The notes beneath the pieces were generated by a model. The model did no database searches. It was not told the DNA's origin and worked only from the letters and a program-made list of their open reading frames with translations. DNA of 64,000 nucleotides from Oscillospiraceae bacterium (GTDB lineage: Bacteria > Bacillota_A > Clostridia > Oscillospirales > Oscillospiraceae), in contig CADAPN010000004.1 in the NCBI GenBank assembly GCA_902789835.1, forward strand, positions 14,135 through 78,134. The letters run 5' to 3'. Positions 17,238 through 24,801 of the stretch are shown piece by piece. The position numbers and the translations under genes were made by a program. Numbering within the stretch: position 1 is the stretch's first letter; every line of letters begins with the position of its first letter.

Positions 17238-18770
17238 TCAGAGGAAGATATCGTAGTACTCTTCCAGTCCGTCCTGTATCGTCGTCTTCAGTTCTTCGCT
17301 CCGCCGTCTGGTCTCGCTTTCCATGCCGGTATACCAGTCGTTGAGGCCGCTTCCCATCTCTTTCATCCAGTCGCTCATCCCCTGCTTCATCGGCCGGAAT
17401 ACCGCGTCCGTCACGCTGGAGTCAAACGGGTGCAGCCATTCCGTCTTCGGGCGTCCGCCCTCCAGAATCCCGGCCAGGTTGTCGCGGATTTCCTTCCGCC
17501 GCAGCTCGCTGGTGCCGATCAGGTTCATCAGCTCCCCGATCCCGTGGAAGATTTCATCCTGCGGTTTTTCATGTTTGGGATAACGTCCCGCCTTGTAGTT
17601 CTCAATCACCGTGCCGTAGCGCTCTACCGCCCCCTTGACGGCGGTGTCCCAGGAGATATAGATGTCCCGCTGCGCTCCCTCGCCGATTTCCTTCATTTTT
17701 CCGGGGCTTCGGCAGGCTTTCTCCAGTCCGGCCGCCATGGCGTCTGCATTCTCATCGATCTGGATGCTGTTCACCGCGTCGGTCGTATCTTCCGCGGCAC
17801 AGCTGCCCGCGACAAGAACGCTGCCGAGTCCGCAGGCGGCCGCCTCCCGCACCACCAGGCCGTTGGTATCGAAGGTGGACGGAAACAGGAAGAGATCCGC
17901 CCTGCAGTACCAGGCCCGGATTCGCGTCCGATCATGGATCGGATCGGCAAAAAACACCTTCCCGGCGAGTCCGAGCTTTTTCGTGTATGCGATAATCTCC
18001 TTCTTGTCGCTCCCGCCGCCGATAAACACCATCCGGAAGTCGAATCCCCTGTTCGACAGTATTTTCAGCGCGTCCAGGCTGATGCGGATGCCCTTGTACC
18101 ACATCATCCGCCCGACGAACAGGAAGACCGGCACATGAGGGGGCAGGTCATAGCCTTTTGTCACTTCATCAACCAGGGTCTCCGATACCCTTCCCCGCGG
18201 GAAGTCGACCCCGTTGGGCATGACGATGTAATCGCCCCGGTAGCCGAGCTTTCTCAGGTTCTCTCCCGCGCCGTTGGAGACGGTCCAGACCTCGTCGCAG
18301 GCCGAAATGTTCTCCACCAGGATCTTCGCGGCCTCCTCCTGAAGCCGTTTGGAGCGGATCGCGTTGGCGATGTCGATGTCGAACTTAGTGTGATAGGTGA
18401 ACACCAGCGGCACGTCCAGCCGGGCCCGCACCGAGCGTGCCAGCATGGTGGAGGTAATCGGGCAGTGGCTGTGGATGATGTCGAAGTGCGCCTTTTCCAG
18501 CTTTGTGGTGATCTCCGGCGAAAACGGAAGTCCGGCCCGGTAGCCCACCAGTTTGGTCATGTCCACACTCGGATAGCGCACCACCGGGAAGGGGTAGACC
18601 GAGTCGTCCGCGTTCGGGTAATAGGGCGTCACCACCGTGGGCGAGCCGTAGTCCCTCGCAATGATCCGGGCGTAGTTGGTCACCGCGTTGGCAACCCCGT
18701 CGATGGCCGGCGGGAAGGAATCGTTGATGAGACAAACGTTGAGTTTTTCCATATCCGCCGTGTCTCTCAT
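17238..18770 (-). CDS. Glycosyltransferase family 4
   Basis: 510 residues. It has the GT4 N-terminal domain (NVCLINDSFPPAIDGVANAV, IIHSHCPITSTMLAR) and the C-terminal nucleotide-sugar site (FLFVGRMMWYKGI, FLFPSTFDTNGLVVREA, where the usual E-x7-E becomes D-x7-E). The arrangement resembles Firmicute diacylglycerol glucosyltransferases, so glycolipid synthesis is a fair guess. About 120 extra residues at the C-terminus include an amphipathic helical stretch. The start at 18770 overlaps the Nudix stop; a second ATG six codons later is an alternative. Confidence 0.85.
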   Translation of the reverse strand: MRDTADMEKLNVCLINDSFPPAIDGVANAVTNYARIIARDYGSPTVVTPYYPNADDSVYPFPVVRYPSVDMTKLVGYRAGLPFSPEITTKLEKAHFDIIHSHCPITSTMLARSVRARLDVPLVFTYHTKFDIDIANAIRSKRLQEEAAKILVENISACDEVWTVSNGAGENLRKLGYRGDYIVMPNGVDFPRGRVSETLVDEVTKGYDLPPHVPVFLFVGRMMWYKGIRISLDALKILSNRGFDFRMVFIGGGSDKKEIIAYTKKLGLAGKVFFADPIHDRTRIRAWYCRADLFLFPSTFDTNGLVVREAAACGLGSVLVAGSCAAEDTTDAVNSIQIDENADAMAAGLEKACRSPGKMKEIGEGAQRDIYISWDTAVKGAVERYGTVIENYKAGRYPKHEKPQDEIFHGIGELMNLIGTSELRRKEIRDNLAGILEGGRPKTEWLHPFDSSVTDAVFRPMKQGMSDWMKEMGSGLNDWYTGMESETRRRSEELKTTIQDGLEEYYDIFL

Positions 18771-19330
18771 TCCGCTCTGTTCTGTCTCTTCATCAGCATG
18801 GAAGCTTTCAGGATCGCCGCCTGGGTCTTCCCGTCGGTGATTTTTCCGGAGAGGATCTCTTCCACCAGCTCTTCCATGGGGACAAACTCCACGTTCAGGA
18901 ACTCATCCTCGTCAAGATGCTGCTGGCCCATGTGCAGATCCTGTACCAGATACATGGTGATTTTCTCGTCCGAGTAGGCCGGGGCGCCGTAGTAGAGTCC
19001 CATATCCGTCCAGGTATCCCCTGTGATTCCGGTCTCCTCCATCAGCTCGCGCTTTGCCGCGTGAAGGCGGTCCTCTTCTTTGCTGTCGAGCTTTCCGGCC
19101 GGAATTTCGGTGATGACCTGATCGATGGGATAACGGTACTGCCGCTCCACAACCACCTTTCCGTCCGCCGTTACCGGAACCACGCACACCGCGCCGACGT
19201 GCCGGATGACCTCGCGGATGCTCCGGTGTCCGTTCGGAAGCTGCACCTGATCCCGCATGACATGCAGAATCACACCGTCAAAGATCTCTTCGCTCCCGAC
19301 CTGTATTTCTCTCAGTTTTCTTTCTTCCAT
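18767..19330 (-). CDS. Nudix hydrolase, ADP-ribose pyrophosphatase type
   Basis: 187 residues from the ATG at 19330 (GAGAGG upstream). The Nudix box is GKLDSKEEDRLHAAKREL followed by MEETGI, with one residue more than the standard 23 in the loop between the Gly and the Arg-Glu pair. The N-terminal VVVERQYRYPIDQVITEIPAG is typical of ADP-ribose pyrophosphatases (NudF). It hydrolyses nucleoside diphosphate derivatives in the cytoplasm and is first in an operon with GT4 and esterase genes. Confidence 0.87.
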   Translation of the reverse strand: MEERKLREIQVGSEEIFDGVILHVMRDQVQLPNGHRSIREVIRHVGAVCVVPVTADGKVVVERQYRYPIDQVITEIPAGKLDSKEEDRLHAAKRELMEETGITGDTWTDMGLYYGAPAYSDEKITMYLVQDLHMGQQHLDEDEFLNVEFVPMEELVEEILSGKITDGKTQAAILKASMLMKRQNRAE

Positions 19331-19367
19331 ATGGAAAACCTCTCTGTTTCTGAATTTGAATGGTATT

Positions 19368-19396
19368 ATTTTACCATACGCCCTGTTTTCCCGCAA
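19368..19396 (-). promoter_or_regulatory. Promoter of the Nudix/GT4/esterase operon
   Basis: Minus strand TTGCGG (19391-19396), 17-base spacer, TAAAAT (19368-19373). Confidence 0.65.
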
Positions 19397-19490
19397 GGTC
19401 GGAATCTCGTCCTTCCCGTCCCTCTCCGTGTCTTCGTCTCCGCGCCGGTGCCTCTTTTTTCTTTCTGGGCCCGTCCCTGCGCGCCCTCTC

Positions 19491-19519
19491 TTGCCCGCCG
19501 CGCAAAACTGTGATAGAAT
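19491..19519 (+). promoter_or_regulatory. Promoter of the CCA-adding enzyme gene
   Basis: TTGCCC (19491-19496), 17-base spacer, TAGAAT (19514-19519), with the start codon at 19552. Confidence 0.6.
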
Positions 19520-19551
19520 TTCCGTATTCTTCCGGATGGGAGGTGGAGAGA

Positions 19552-20904
19552 ATGACGGATCTTGAACTGGCGCGGGAGATCGCCCTGCGGGTCAGGGCGG
19601 AAGGCGGAACGGCCTATTTTGTCGGCGGGTACGTGCGCGATCTGCTGCTCGGTCGGGAAAACAAGGACATCGACATTGAAGTGCACGGCATCAGCCCCCA
19701 GGTGCTTACCGGCATTCTCTCCTCCCTCGGGGAGATGACGACCTTCGGGGAAAGCTTCGGCATTTTCGGGCTCCGCCGCTGTCGGCTGGACATCGCCATG
19801 CCCCGTTCCGAGCGGGCTGTCGGTGCCGGTCACCGGGACTTTCTCTGTACTCTGGACCCCTTCATCGGGACCTATCAGGCGGCAATCCGTCGGGATTTCA
19901 CCGTGAATGCTCTGATGCAGGACATCCTGACCGGTGAGATTGTGGACCATTTCGGCGGGCGGGCCGATCTCGATGCCCATGTTCTCCGGCACATGGACGA
20001 CCGGCGCTTCGCCGAAGATCCCCTTCGGGTCCTGCGGGGTGCCCAGTTTGCCGCGCGCTTTGACTTTCGCCTTGCGCCGGAGACCGTCGAGGTCTGCCGG
20101 CGGATGGATCTCTCCGCCCTCCCTCCGGAACGGATCTTCGGGGAACTGGAAAAAGCCTTAATGAAGGCCGAACGGCCCTCTGTGTTCTTCCGGGAGCTTC
20201 GCCGGATGGACCAGCTGGACTTCTGGTTTCCCGAACTGAAAAAACTGATTACAGTTCCGCAGCCGCCGAAGTATCACCCGGAGGGGGATGTCTGGGCGCA
20301 CACCCTGCTGGTTCTGGATCAGGCCGCCGCCCTGCGCGAGCGGGCATCCGACCCCCTCGGTCTGATGCTGGCCGCCCTCTGTCACGATCTCGGGAAGCCC
20401 GATACCACCGGCATCGAAGCGGACGGCCGTCTCCACGCCTTCGGGCACGACGCCGCCGGGGTTGCGGTTGCCGAAACCTTTCTTTCCCGCATCTCCAGCG
20501 AGAAGAAGCGAAAAGCTTATGTAAAGAACATGGTGGAACTTCACATGCTTCCGAACATGCTGGCTGCCCAGGGGGCCGGGGAAAAATCCTTCTGCCGGAT
20601 GTTCGACCGCGCTGTTTCCCCCGAGGATCTTCTTCTGCTGGCAAAGGCCGACGCCCTCGGCAGCTGTGTCCCCCCGGAGACCTATGCCGCAACGGAGGCT
20701 GCACTGCGGGAACACCTGGCGGTGTTTCGTGCCCGTACGGCGGTCCCCTATGTGACAGGGGCCGATCTGATCTCCGCCGGGTTCCGGCCCGGAACCTCGT
20801 TCCACGAAGCCCTCCATTACGCACACCGGCTGCAGCTTGCCGGCGTTGACCGGAAAAGCACGCTCTCCCAGACGCTTGCGTTTCTGCGCGGCAGGACGCG
20901 CTGA
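19552..20904 (+). CDS. cca: CCA tRNA nucleotidyltransferase with HD domain
   Basis: 450 residues starting at the ATG after GGGAGGTGGAGAG. The class II nucleotidyltransferase core has the glycine loop GGTAYFVGGYVRDLLLG, the catalytic DIDIEV, then RRDFTVNAL and the EDPLRVLRG template region. A C-terminal HD domain (CHDLGKP, with upstream His in HPEGDVWAHT) may remove phosphates. It adds or repairs the 3' CCA of tRNA. It is transcribed alone and closed by the hairpin at 20936. Confidence 0.93.
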   Translation: MTDLELAREIALRVRAEGGTAYFVGGYVRDLLLGRENKDIDIEVHGISPQVLTGILSSLGEMTTFGESFGIFGLRRCRLDIAMPRSERAVGAGHRDFLCTLDPFIGTYQAAIRRDFTVNALMQDILTGEIVDHFGGRADLDAHVLRHMDDRRFAEDPLRVLRGAQFAARFDFRLAPETVEVCRRMDLSALPPERIFGELEKALMKAERPSVFFRELRRMDQLDFWFPELKKLITVPQPPKYHPEGDVWAHTLLVLDQAAALRERASDPLGLMLAALCHDLGKPDTTGIEADGRLHAFGHDAAGVAVAETFLSRISSEKKRKAYVKNMVELHMLPNMLAAQGAGEKSFCRMFDRAVSPEDLLLLAKADALGSCVPPETYAATEAALREHLAVFRARTAVPYVTGADLISAGFRPGTSFHEALHYAHRLQLAGVDRKSTLSQTLAFLRGRTR

Positions 20905-20935
20905 GCTCCGTCTGTTTTTCATCTTGCTCTTTTCG

Positions 20936-20965
20936 ACACTTTCTGAATTTCTTTTCAGAAAGTGT
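20936..20965 (+). terminator. Terminator of cca, abutting the feo promoter
   Basis: A perfect 12-bp stem (ACACTTTCTGAA at 20936-20947 with TTCAGAAAGTGT at 20954-20965) is followed by TTGCCTTTTT. The T-rich tail is at the same time the -35 element of the next promoter. Confidence 0.8.
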
Positions 20966-20994
20966 TTGCCTTTTTCTGTACTTCCGCATATAAT
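20966..20994 (+). promoter_or_regulatory. Promoter of feoAB
   Basis: TTGCCT (20966-20971), 17-base spacer, consensus TATAAT (20989-20994). Confidence 0.8.
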
Positions 20995-21001
20995 GCACGT
21001 A

Positions 21002-21015
21002 ATAACAGTCGTTAT
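21002..21015. promoter_or_regulatory. Inverted repeat at the feoAB transcription start, candidate metal-regulator operator
   Basis: ATAAC, AGTC, GTTAT form a 5-base inverted repeat just downstream of the -10 box, where a repressor would block initiation. It does not clearly match the Fur, MntR or IdeR consensus I know. It is weak on its own. Confidence 0.35.
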
Positions 21016-21047
21016 GAATGGTTAACGGAAGGACGGTGGCCTGTTTT

Positions 21048-23393
21048 ATGACCATTGCCGAACTGAAACCGGGCGAGAGCGCCCGTGTCTCCCGGGTTGG
21101 CGGAGAGGGTGCCCTGCGGCAGCATTTTCTCGATATGGGTGTGATTCCCGGTGCGTCGCTGACCGTGGTGAAGCTTGCGCCCATGGGTGACCCGATGGAG
21201 CTGCGCATCCACGGATACGAACTGACCCTGAGGCTGGATGACGCCTCACGGATTGACGTTGAGCCCCTTGAAGCACTCCCCGCCCAGGAGAGCAGGCCGC
21301 CCCAGATCCGGGAATCCGAGCACCCCGGACTCGGCGAAGAGGGCCGCTTTCATCCCAAGGGAACCGGTGACCCGCTCCCGGATGATACGCTGCTCACCTT
21401 TGCTCTGGTCGGAAACCAGAACAGCGGGAAGACAACCCTGTTCAACCAGCTGACCGGCGCCAACCAGCATGTCGGAAACTTTCCCGGCGTCACGGTGGAC
21501 CGCAAGGACGGCGCCATCCGCGGTCAGCCCAACACCCTGATCACCGATCTTCCGGGGATCTATTCCATGTCTCCCTATTCCAGCGAGGAGCTGGTCTCCC
21601 GGGATTTTGTTCTGAATGAAAAACCCAGGGCAATCATCAACATTGTCGACGCCACGAACATTGAGCGCAACCTCTACCTCACCATGCAGCTTCTGGAAAT
21701 GGAGACGCCGATGGTGGTGGCCCTGAACATGATGGACGAAGTCACCGGCAACGGCGGCGTTGTCAAGGTCAACGAGATGGAAGCCATGCTGGGGGTCCCC
21801 GTGGTTCCGATCTCTGCCGCCAAAAACCAGGGCGTGGACGAGCTCGTCCGGCATGCGGTCCATATCGCCCGCTACCAGGAAAAGCCCCTGCGCCAGGACT
21901 TCTGCGGTCCCGAGGATCAGGGCGGCGCGGTCCATCGCTGTCTGCATGCGGTCGTTCACCTGATTGAAGACCACGCCAAGCGTGCCGGAATCCCGGTCCG
22001 CTTTGCGGCCAGCAAGCTCATTGAGGGCGACCGGCGGATCCTGGAACAGCTGGATCTGGATGCAAACGAGTCCGAGATGCTGGAGCATATCGCCCTGCAG
22101 ATGGAGAACGAGCGCGGCCTTGACCGCTGTGCGGCCATGGCGGATATGCGTTTTGCGTTTATCAACAAAGTCTGCGCCGCTTGTGTTGTCAAGCCCCGCG
22201 AAAGCCGTGAACATCTGCGCAGCCAGCGGCTTGACCGCCTGCTCACCGGCAAATACACCGCCATTCCCCTTTTCGTTGTCATCATGGCGCTGGTCTTTTA
22301 CCTCACCTTCGGCGTAATCGGAGCCTGGCTGCAGGATCTCCTCGCCGCCGGAATCGGCTGGCTCACAGACTTGACCGACACGGCGCTGGCCGCGGCGCAT
22401 GTCAACCCCGCCCTGCGCGGTCTGGTCGTCGGCGGCATCTTTGAAGGGGTCGGAAGTGTGCTGAGCTTCCTGCCCATCATCGTAACGCTTTTCTTCTTCC
22501 TCTCGCTGCTGGAGGACAGCGGTTACATCGCCCGCGTCGCCTTCTTCATGGACAAGCTTCTGCGCAGGATCGGCCTCTCCGGCCGCAGCATCGTCCCGAT
22601 GCTCATCGGCTTCGGCTGCACGGTTCCCGCGGTCATGTCCACCCGCACCCTCCCCAGCGAGCGTGACCGCAAAATGACGATCCTGCTGACCCCGTTCATG
22701 AGCTGCACCGCAAAGCTTCCGATCTATGCCTTTTTTGTCAGCGCCTTCTTCCCGGCCTACGGCTGGCAGGTGATGACCGGCCTCTATCTTCTCGGCATTC
22801 TGATCGGGATTCTGGTTGCCCTGCTTTTTAAGAACACGCTTTTCCGCGGGGAAGCGGTTCCCTTCGTGATGGAGCTTCCGAACTACCGTCTCCCCAGTGC
22901 GCGCAACGTTCTCCAGCTGCTCTGGGAGAAGGCCAAGGATTTCCTGCAGCGTGCCTTTTCCGTGATTCTGATCGCCACCATCGTGGTCTGGTTCCTGAAG
23001 AGCTTTGACCTCCACTTCAATTTCGTCGCGGACTCCCAGCAGAGTATCCTCGCTATGGTGGCCGGATGGGTTGCTCCGCTCCTGCGTCCCATCGGTCTGG
23101 GGGACTGGCGGATCTGCACCTCGCTCATCAGCGGCTTTATGGCCAAGGAGAGCGTCGTGAGCGTCATGAAGGTTCTCTTTGCCTCCGGTGTGAACGCCGT
23201 CCTGCCGCCCCTCGCTGCCGCGTCCATGCTCGTCTTTAGCCTGCTCTATACGCCCTGCGTCGCCGCCATCGCCGCCATCCGGCGGGAGCTTGGCCGCGGC
23301 TGGGCTGTCGGCGTTGTCCTCTGGCAGTGCGCCATTGCCTGGCTTGCCGCACTGCTGGTGCGTCTGATCGGCCTTCTGCTCGGCCTCGGCTGA
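21048..23393 (+). CDS. feoB: FeoA-FeoB fusion ferrous iron transporter
   Basis: 781 residues from the ATG at 21048, chosen for the GGAAGGACGGTGG site; an ATG at 21018 lies too near the predicted transcript start. Residues about 1-75 are a FeoA SH3-like domain (GEGALRQHFLDMGVIPGASL). From about 115 the FeoB G domain has G1 GNQNSGKTTLFNQLTG, G3 DLPGIYSM and G4 NMMD. The rest is the transmembrane permease with gating motifs (LIGFGCTVPAVMSTR, TPFMSCTAKLPIYAF). It imports Fe2+ with GTP hydrolysis. Fusion of FeoA to FeoB is known in some Firmicutes. A short DtxR-like gene follows 40 bases later. Confidence 0.95.
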   Translation: MTIAELKPGESARVSRVGGEGALRQHFLDMGVIPGASLTVVKLAPMGDPMELRIHGYELTLRLDDASRIDVEPLEALPAQESRPPQIRESEHPGLGEEGRFHPKGTGDPLPDDTLLTFALVGNQNSGKTTLFNQLTGANQHVGNFPGVTVDRKDGAIRGQPNTLITDLPGIYSMSPYSSEELVSRDFVLNEKPRAIINIVDATNIERNLYLTMQLLEMETPMVVALNMMDEVTGNGGVVKVNEMEAMLGVPVVPISAAKNQGVDELVRHAVHIARYQEKPLRQDFCGPEDQGGAVHRCLHAVVHLIEDHAKRAGIPVRFAASKLIEGDRRILEQLDLDANESEMLEHIALQMENERGLDRCAAMADMRFAFINKVCAACVVKPRESREHLRSQRLDRLLTGKYTAIPLFVVIMALVFYLTFGVIGAWLQDLLAAGIGWLTDLTDTALAAAHVNPALRGLVVGGIFEGVGSVLSFLPIIVTLFFFLSLLEDSGYIARVAFFMDKLLRRIGLSGRSIVPMLIGFGCTVPAVMSTRTLPSERDRKMTILLTPFMSCTAKLPIYAFFVSAFFPAYGWQVMTGLYLLGILIGILVALLFKNTLFRGEAVPFVMELPNYRLPSARNVLQLLWEKAKDFLQRAFSVILIATIVVWFLKSFDLHFNFVADSQQSILAMVAGWVAPLLRPIGLGDWRICTSLISGFMAKESVVSVMKVLFASGVNAVLPPLAAASMLVFSLLYTPCVAAIAAIRRELGRGWAVGVVLWQCAIAWLAALLVRLIGLLLGLG

Positions 23394-23433
23394 GCCGTTA
23401 ATAGTAAAAAAGAACGATAAAAGGATGTGACTT

Positions 23434-23700
23434 ATGAGTCAGAGAACATTTCGTAATGAATCCAGAGACGACTACCTGGAAGCCATTCTGATTATCCGCC
23501 AGAAAAAAGGCTTCTGTCGCTCGACGGATATTGCCTCCTGGCTTGGGATTTCCAGGCCTTCGGTCAGCGTAGAGCTCGGCAAGCTCGCCGAGCTGGGACT
23601 GATCCGAGAGAAGGAAGCATGCTCCATGGAGCACGCTCTCAGCAATGACTCTTTTGAGAAGATCCTCGCCCGCTATCCGTCCGGCGCCCCGGAAGCCTGA
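23434..23700 (+). CDS. Very short DtxR/MntR-like metal-dependent regulator
   Basis: 88 residues, against about 140-220 for the family. Residues 1-57 are a clear DtxR-family winged helix (RDDYLEAILIIRQKKGFCRS, TDIASWLGISRPSVSVELGK), keeping the Asp and Glu equivalent to MntR D8 and E11. The next residues, KEACSMEHALSNDSFEKI, match the end of the dimerisation domain, with Glu-His equivalents of MntR E102-H103. About 50 intervening residues of wing and dimerisation helix are absent, in frame. It sits downstream of feoB with its own RBS (AAAAGGATGTG), probably cotranscribed and perhaps controlling it. It could be a functional mini-regulator or an internally deleted relic. Confidence 0.7.
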   Translation: MSQRTFRNESRDDYLEAILIIRQKKGFCRSTDIASWLGISRPSVSVELGKLAELGLIREKEACSMEHALSNDSFEKILARYPSGAPEA

Positions 23701-23730
23701 CTGCATCCGAAACAGATTCAAAAAGAGAAA

Positions 23731-23767
23731 AAACTTCCTGCCGTCCCGAAAGGGAGGCAGGAAGTTT
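23731..23767. terminator. Bidirectional terminator between the feo operon and xpt
   Basis: A 12-bp stem AAACTTCCTGCC/GGCAGGAAGTTT with an inner TCCC-GAAA-GGGA hairpin. T-rich tails occur on both strands. Confidence 0.88.
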
Positions 23768-23780
23768 CTGTCTTTTTGGA

Positions 23781-24353
23781 TTATCGCACGAACTCGATGC
23801 TGTCGTCGGTCATGCTGGCGATCCGCGCAAGGGACTCCACCCGCATGCCCTCCCGGCGCATCTCGTCTCCGCCGCCTTGGAAAGCCTTTTCAATAGCGAT
23901 CCCGGCGCCGGCCACCGTGCCGCCCGCCTGTTCGACCAGGGCCTTGAGCCCCTTGAGCGCCGCACCCGTAGCCAGGAAGTCGTCGATGATCAGGACCTTG
24001 TCCTCCGGTCCCAGATACTGTTTGGATACAACCACCGTGTTCGTGTTTCCGTGCGTGAAGGATTCGACCTCCACCGACCAGACATCATCGGAGATGTTCT
24101 TCGACTTGCTCTTCTTGGCAAATACCAGCGGACAGTCGAACACATAGGCCACCATGCAGGCCATGGCAATCCCCGACGCCTCGATGGTCAGAACCTTGTT
24201 GATCTCCGTCCCCTCATAGAGCCGCTTCAGCTCCACCGCCATGTCATAGCTCAGCTGCGGGTCGATCCGGTGGTTCAGGAACCCGTCCACCTTCAGGATC
24301 CCGCCCGGGCGGATCTCTCCCTCTGTCAGAATGCGTTTCTCCAGCGCTTCCAT
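23781..24353 (-). CDS. xpt: Xanthine phosphoribosyltransferase
   Basis: 190 residues from the ATG after GGAGGAGAAG. It matches Xpt throughout: LTEGEIRPGGILKVDGFLNH, the purine-site region IEASGIAMACMVAYVF, and the PRPP-binding loop VLIIDDFLATGAALKGL. It converts xanthine and PRPP to XMP in purine salvage. I looked for a purine riboswitch upstream, as in Bacillus, and did not find its conserved core. It follows rpmB after a terminator and a palindromic repeat. Confidence 0.93.
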   Translation of the reverse strand: MEALEKRILTEGEIRPGGILKVDGFLNHRIDPQLSYDMAVELKRLYEGTEINKVLTIEASGIAMACMVAYVFDCPLVFAKKSKSKNISDDVWSVEVESFTHGNTNTVVVSKQYLGPEDKVLIIDDFLATGAALKGLKALVEQAGGTVAGAGIAIEKAFQGGGDEMRREGMRVESLARIASMTDDSIEFVR

Positions 24354-24417
24354 GTCTTCTCCTCCATTTTTATCAGATAATGACGAAAAGTCCGCCGCGG
24401 ATCTGCGATGCTTTCTC

Positions 24418-24440
24418 ATCCCCGCCCGAAGGGCGGGGAT
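24418..24440. repeat. CCCCGCC palindrome (REP-like hairpin)
   Basis: ATCCCCGCCC (24418-24427) and GGGCGGGGAT (24431-24440) form a 10-bp stem with a three-base loop, followed on the plus strand by ACTGTTTTCC. The core and the flank (GGCGGGGA, TAC, GTTT) resemble the two hairpins at 63542 and 63634, suggesting a dispersed repeat family. It lies in the xpt leader. Confidence 0.5.
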
Positions 24441-24464
24441 ACTGTTTTCCTCAGAAACCGAAAA

Positions 24465-24493
24465 AGCCCGTCGCGGATCAACTACGACAGGCT
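24465..24493 (-). terminator. rpmB terminator
   Basis: On the minus strand AGCCTGTCG pairs with CGACGGGCT (one G-U pair) and is followed by TTTTTCGG. Confidence 0.75.
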
Positions 24494-24511
24494 TCATCGG
24501 GTAATGTTCAA

Positions 24512-24700
24512 TTACACAGCGCGGGTGACCTTTCCGCTGCGCAGGCAGCGAGTGCAGACGTAAACATGCTTGGGCGTTCCGTCTACGATGGCCTTGACGC
24601 GCTTCACATTCGGCTTCCAAGTACGGTTGGAGCGTCTATGAGAGTGGCTGACCTGAATGCCGAAAGCCACATCCTTTTCACAGAACTGGCACTTTGCCAT
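24512..24700 (-). CDS. rpmB: Ribosomal protein bL28
   Basis: 62 residues with the typical bL28 features: MAKCQFCEK at the start, SHSHRRSNRTWKPNVKRV, and a second Cys pair in CTRCLRSGKV. The two CxxC pairs mark the zinc-binding (C+) form. AGGAGGTG precedes the ATG. It is divergent from hprK. Confidence 0.96.
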   Translation of the reverse strand: MAKCQFCEKDVAFGIQVSHSHRRSNRTWKPNVKRVKAIVDGTPKHVYVCTRCLRSGKVTRAV

Positions 24701-24728
24701 AGCTGAAGCACCTCCTTGCTTGTGTTAC

Positions 24729-24757
24729 TTGCCAAATACTCCGGTGAATTCTATAAT
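24729..24757 (+). promoter_or_regulatory. Promoter of the hprK operon
   Basis: TTGCCA (24729-24734), 17-base spacer, TATAAT (24752-24757). The -10 region is nearly symmetrical (CTATAATAG) and may also serve rpmB on the other strand. Confidence 0.75.
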
Positions 24758-24801
24758 AGAGAAAATAACAAAATCATGACATGCAGACAGGAGGTTTTCT
24801 C

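Noticed and set aside
24354..24511. Possible purine riboswitch upstream of xpt
   Set aside because: The conserved core of purine riboswitches is not present; the hairpins are the rpmB terminator and the REP-like palindrome.
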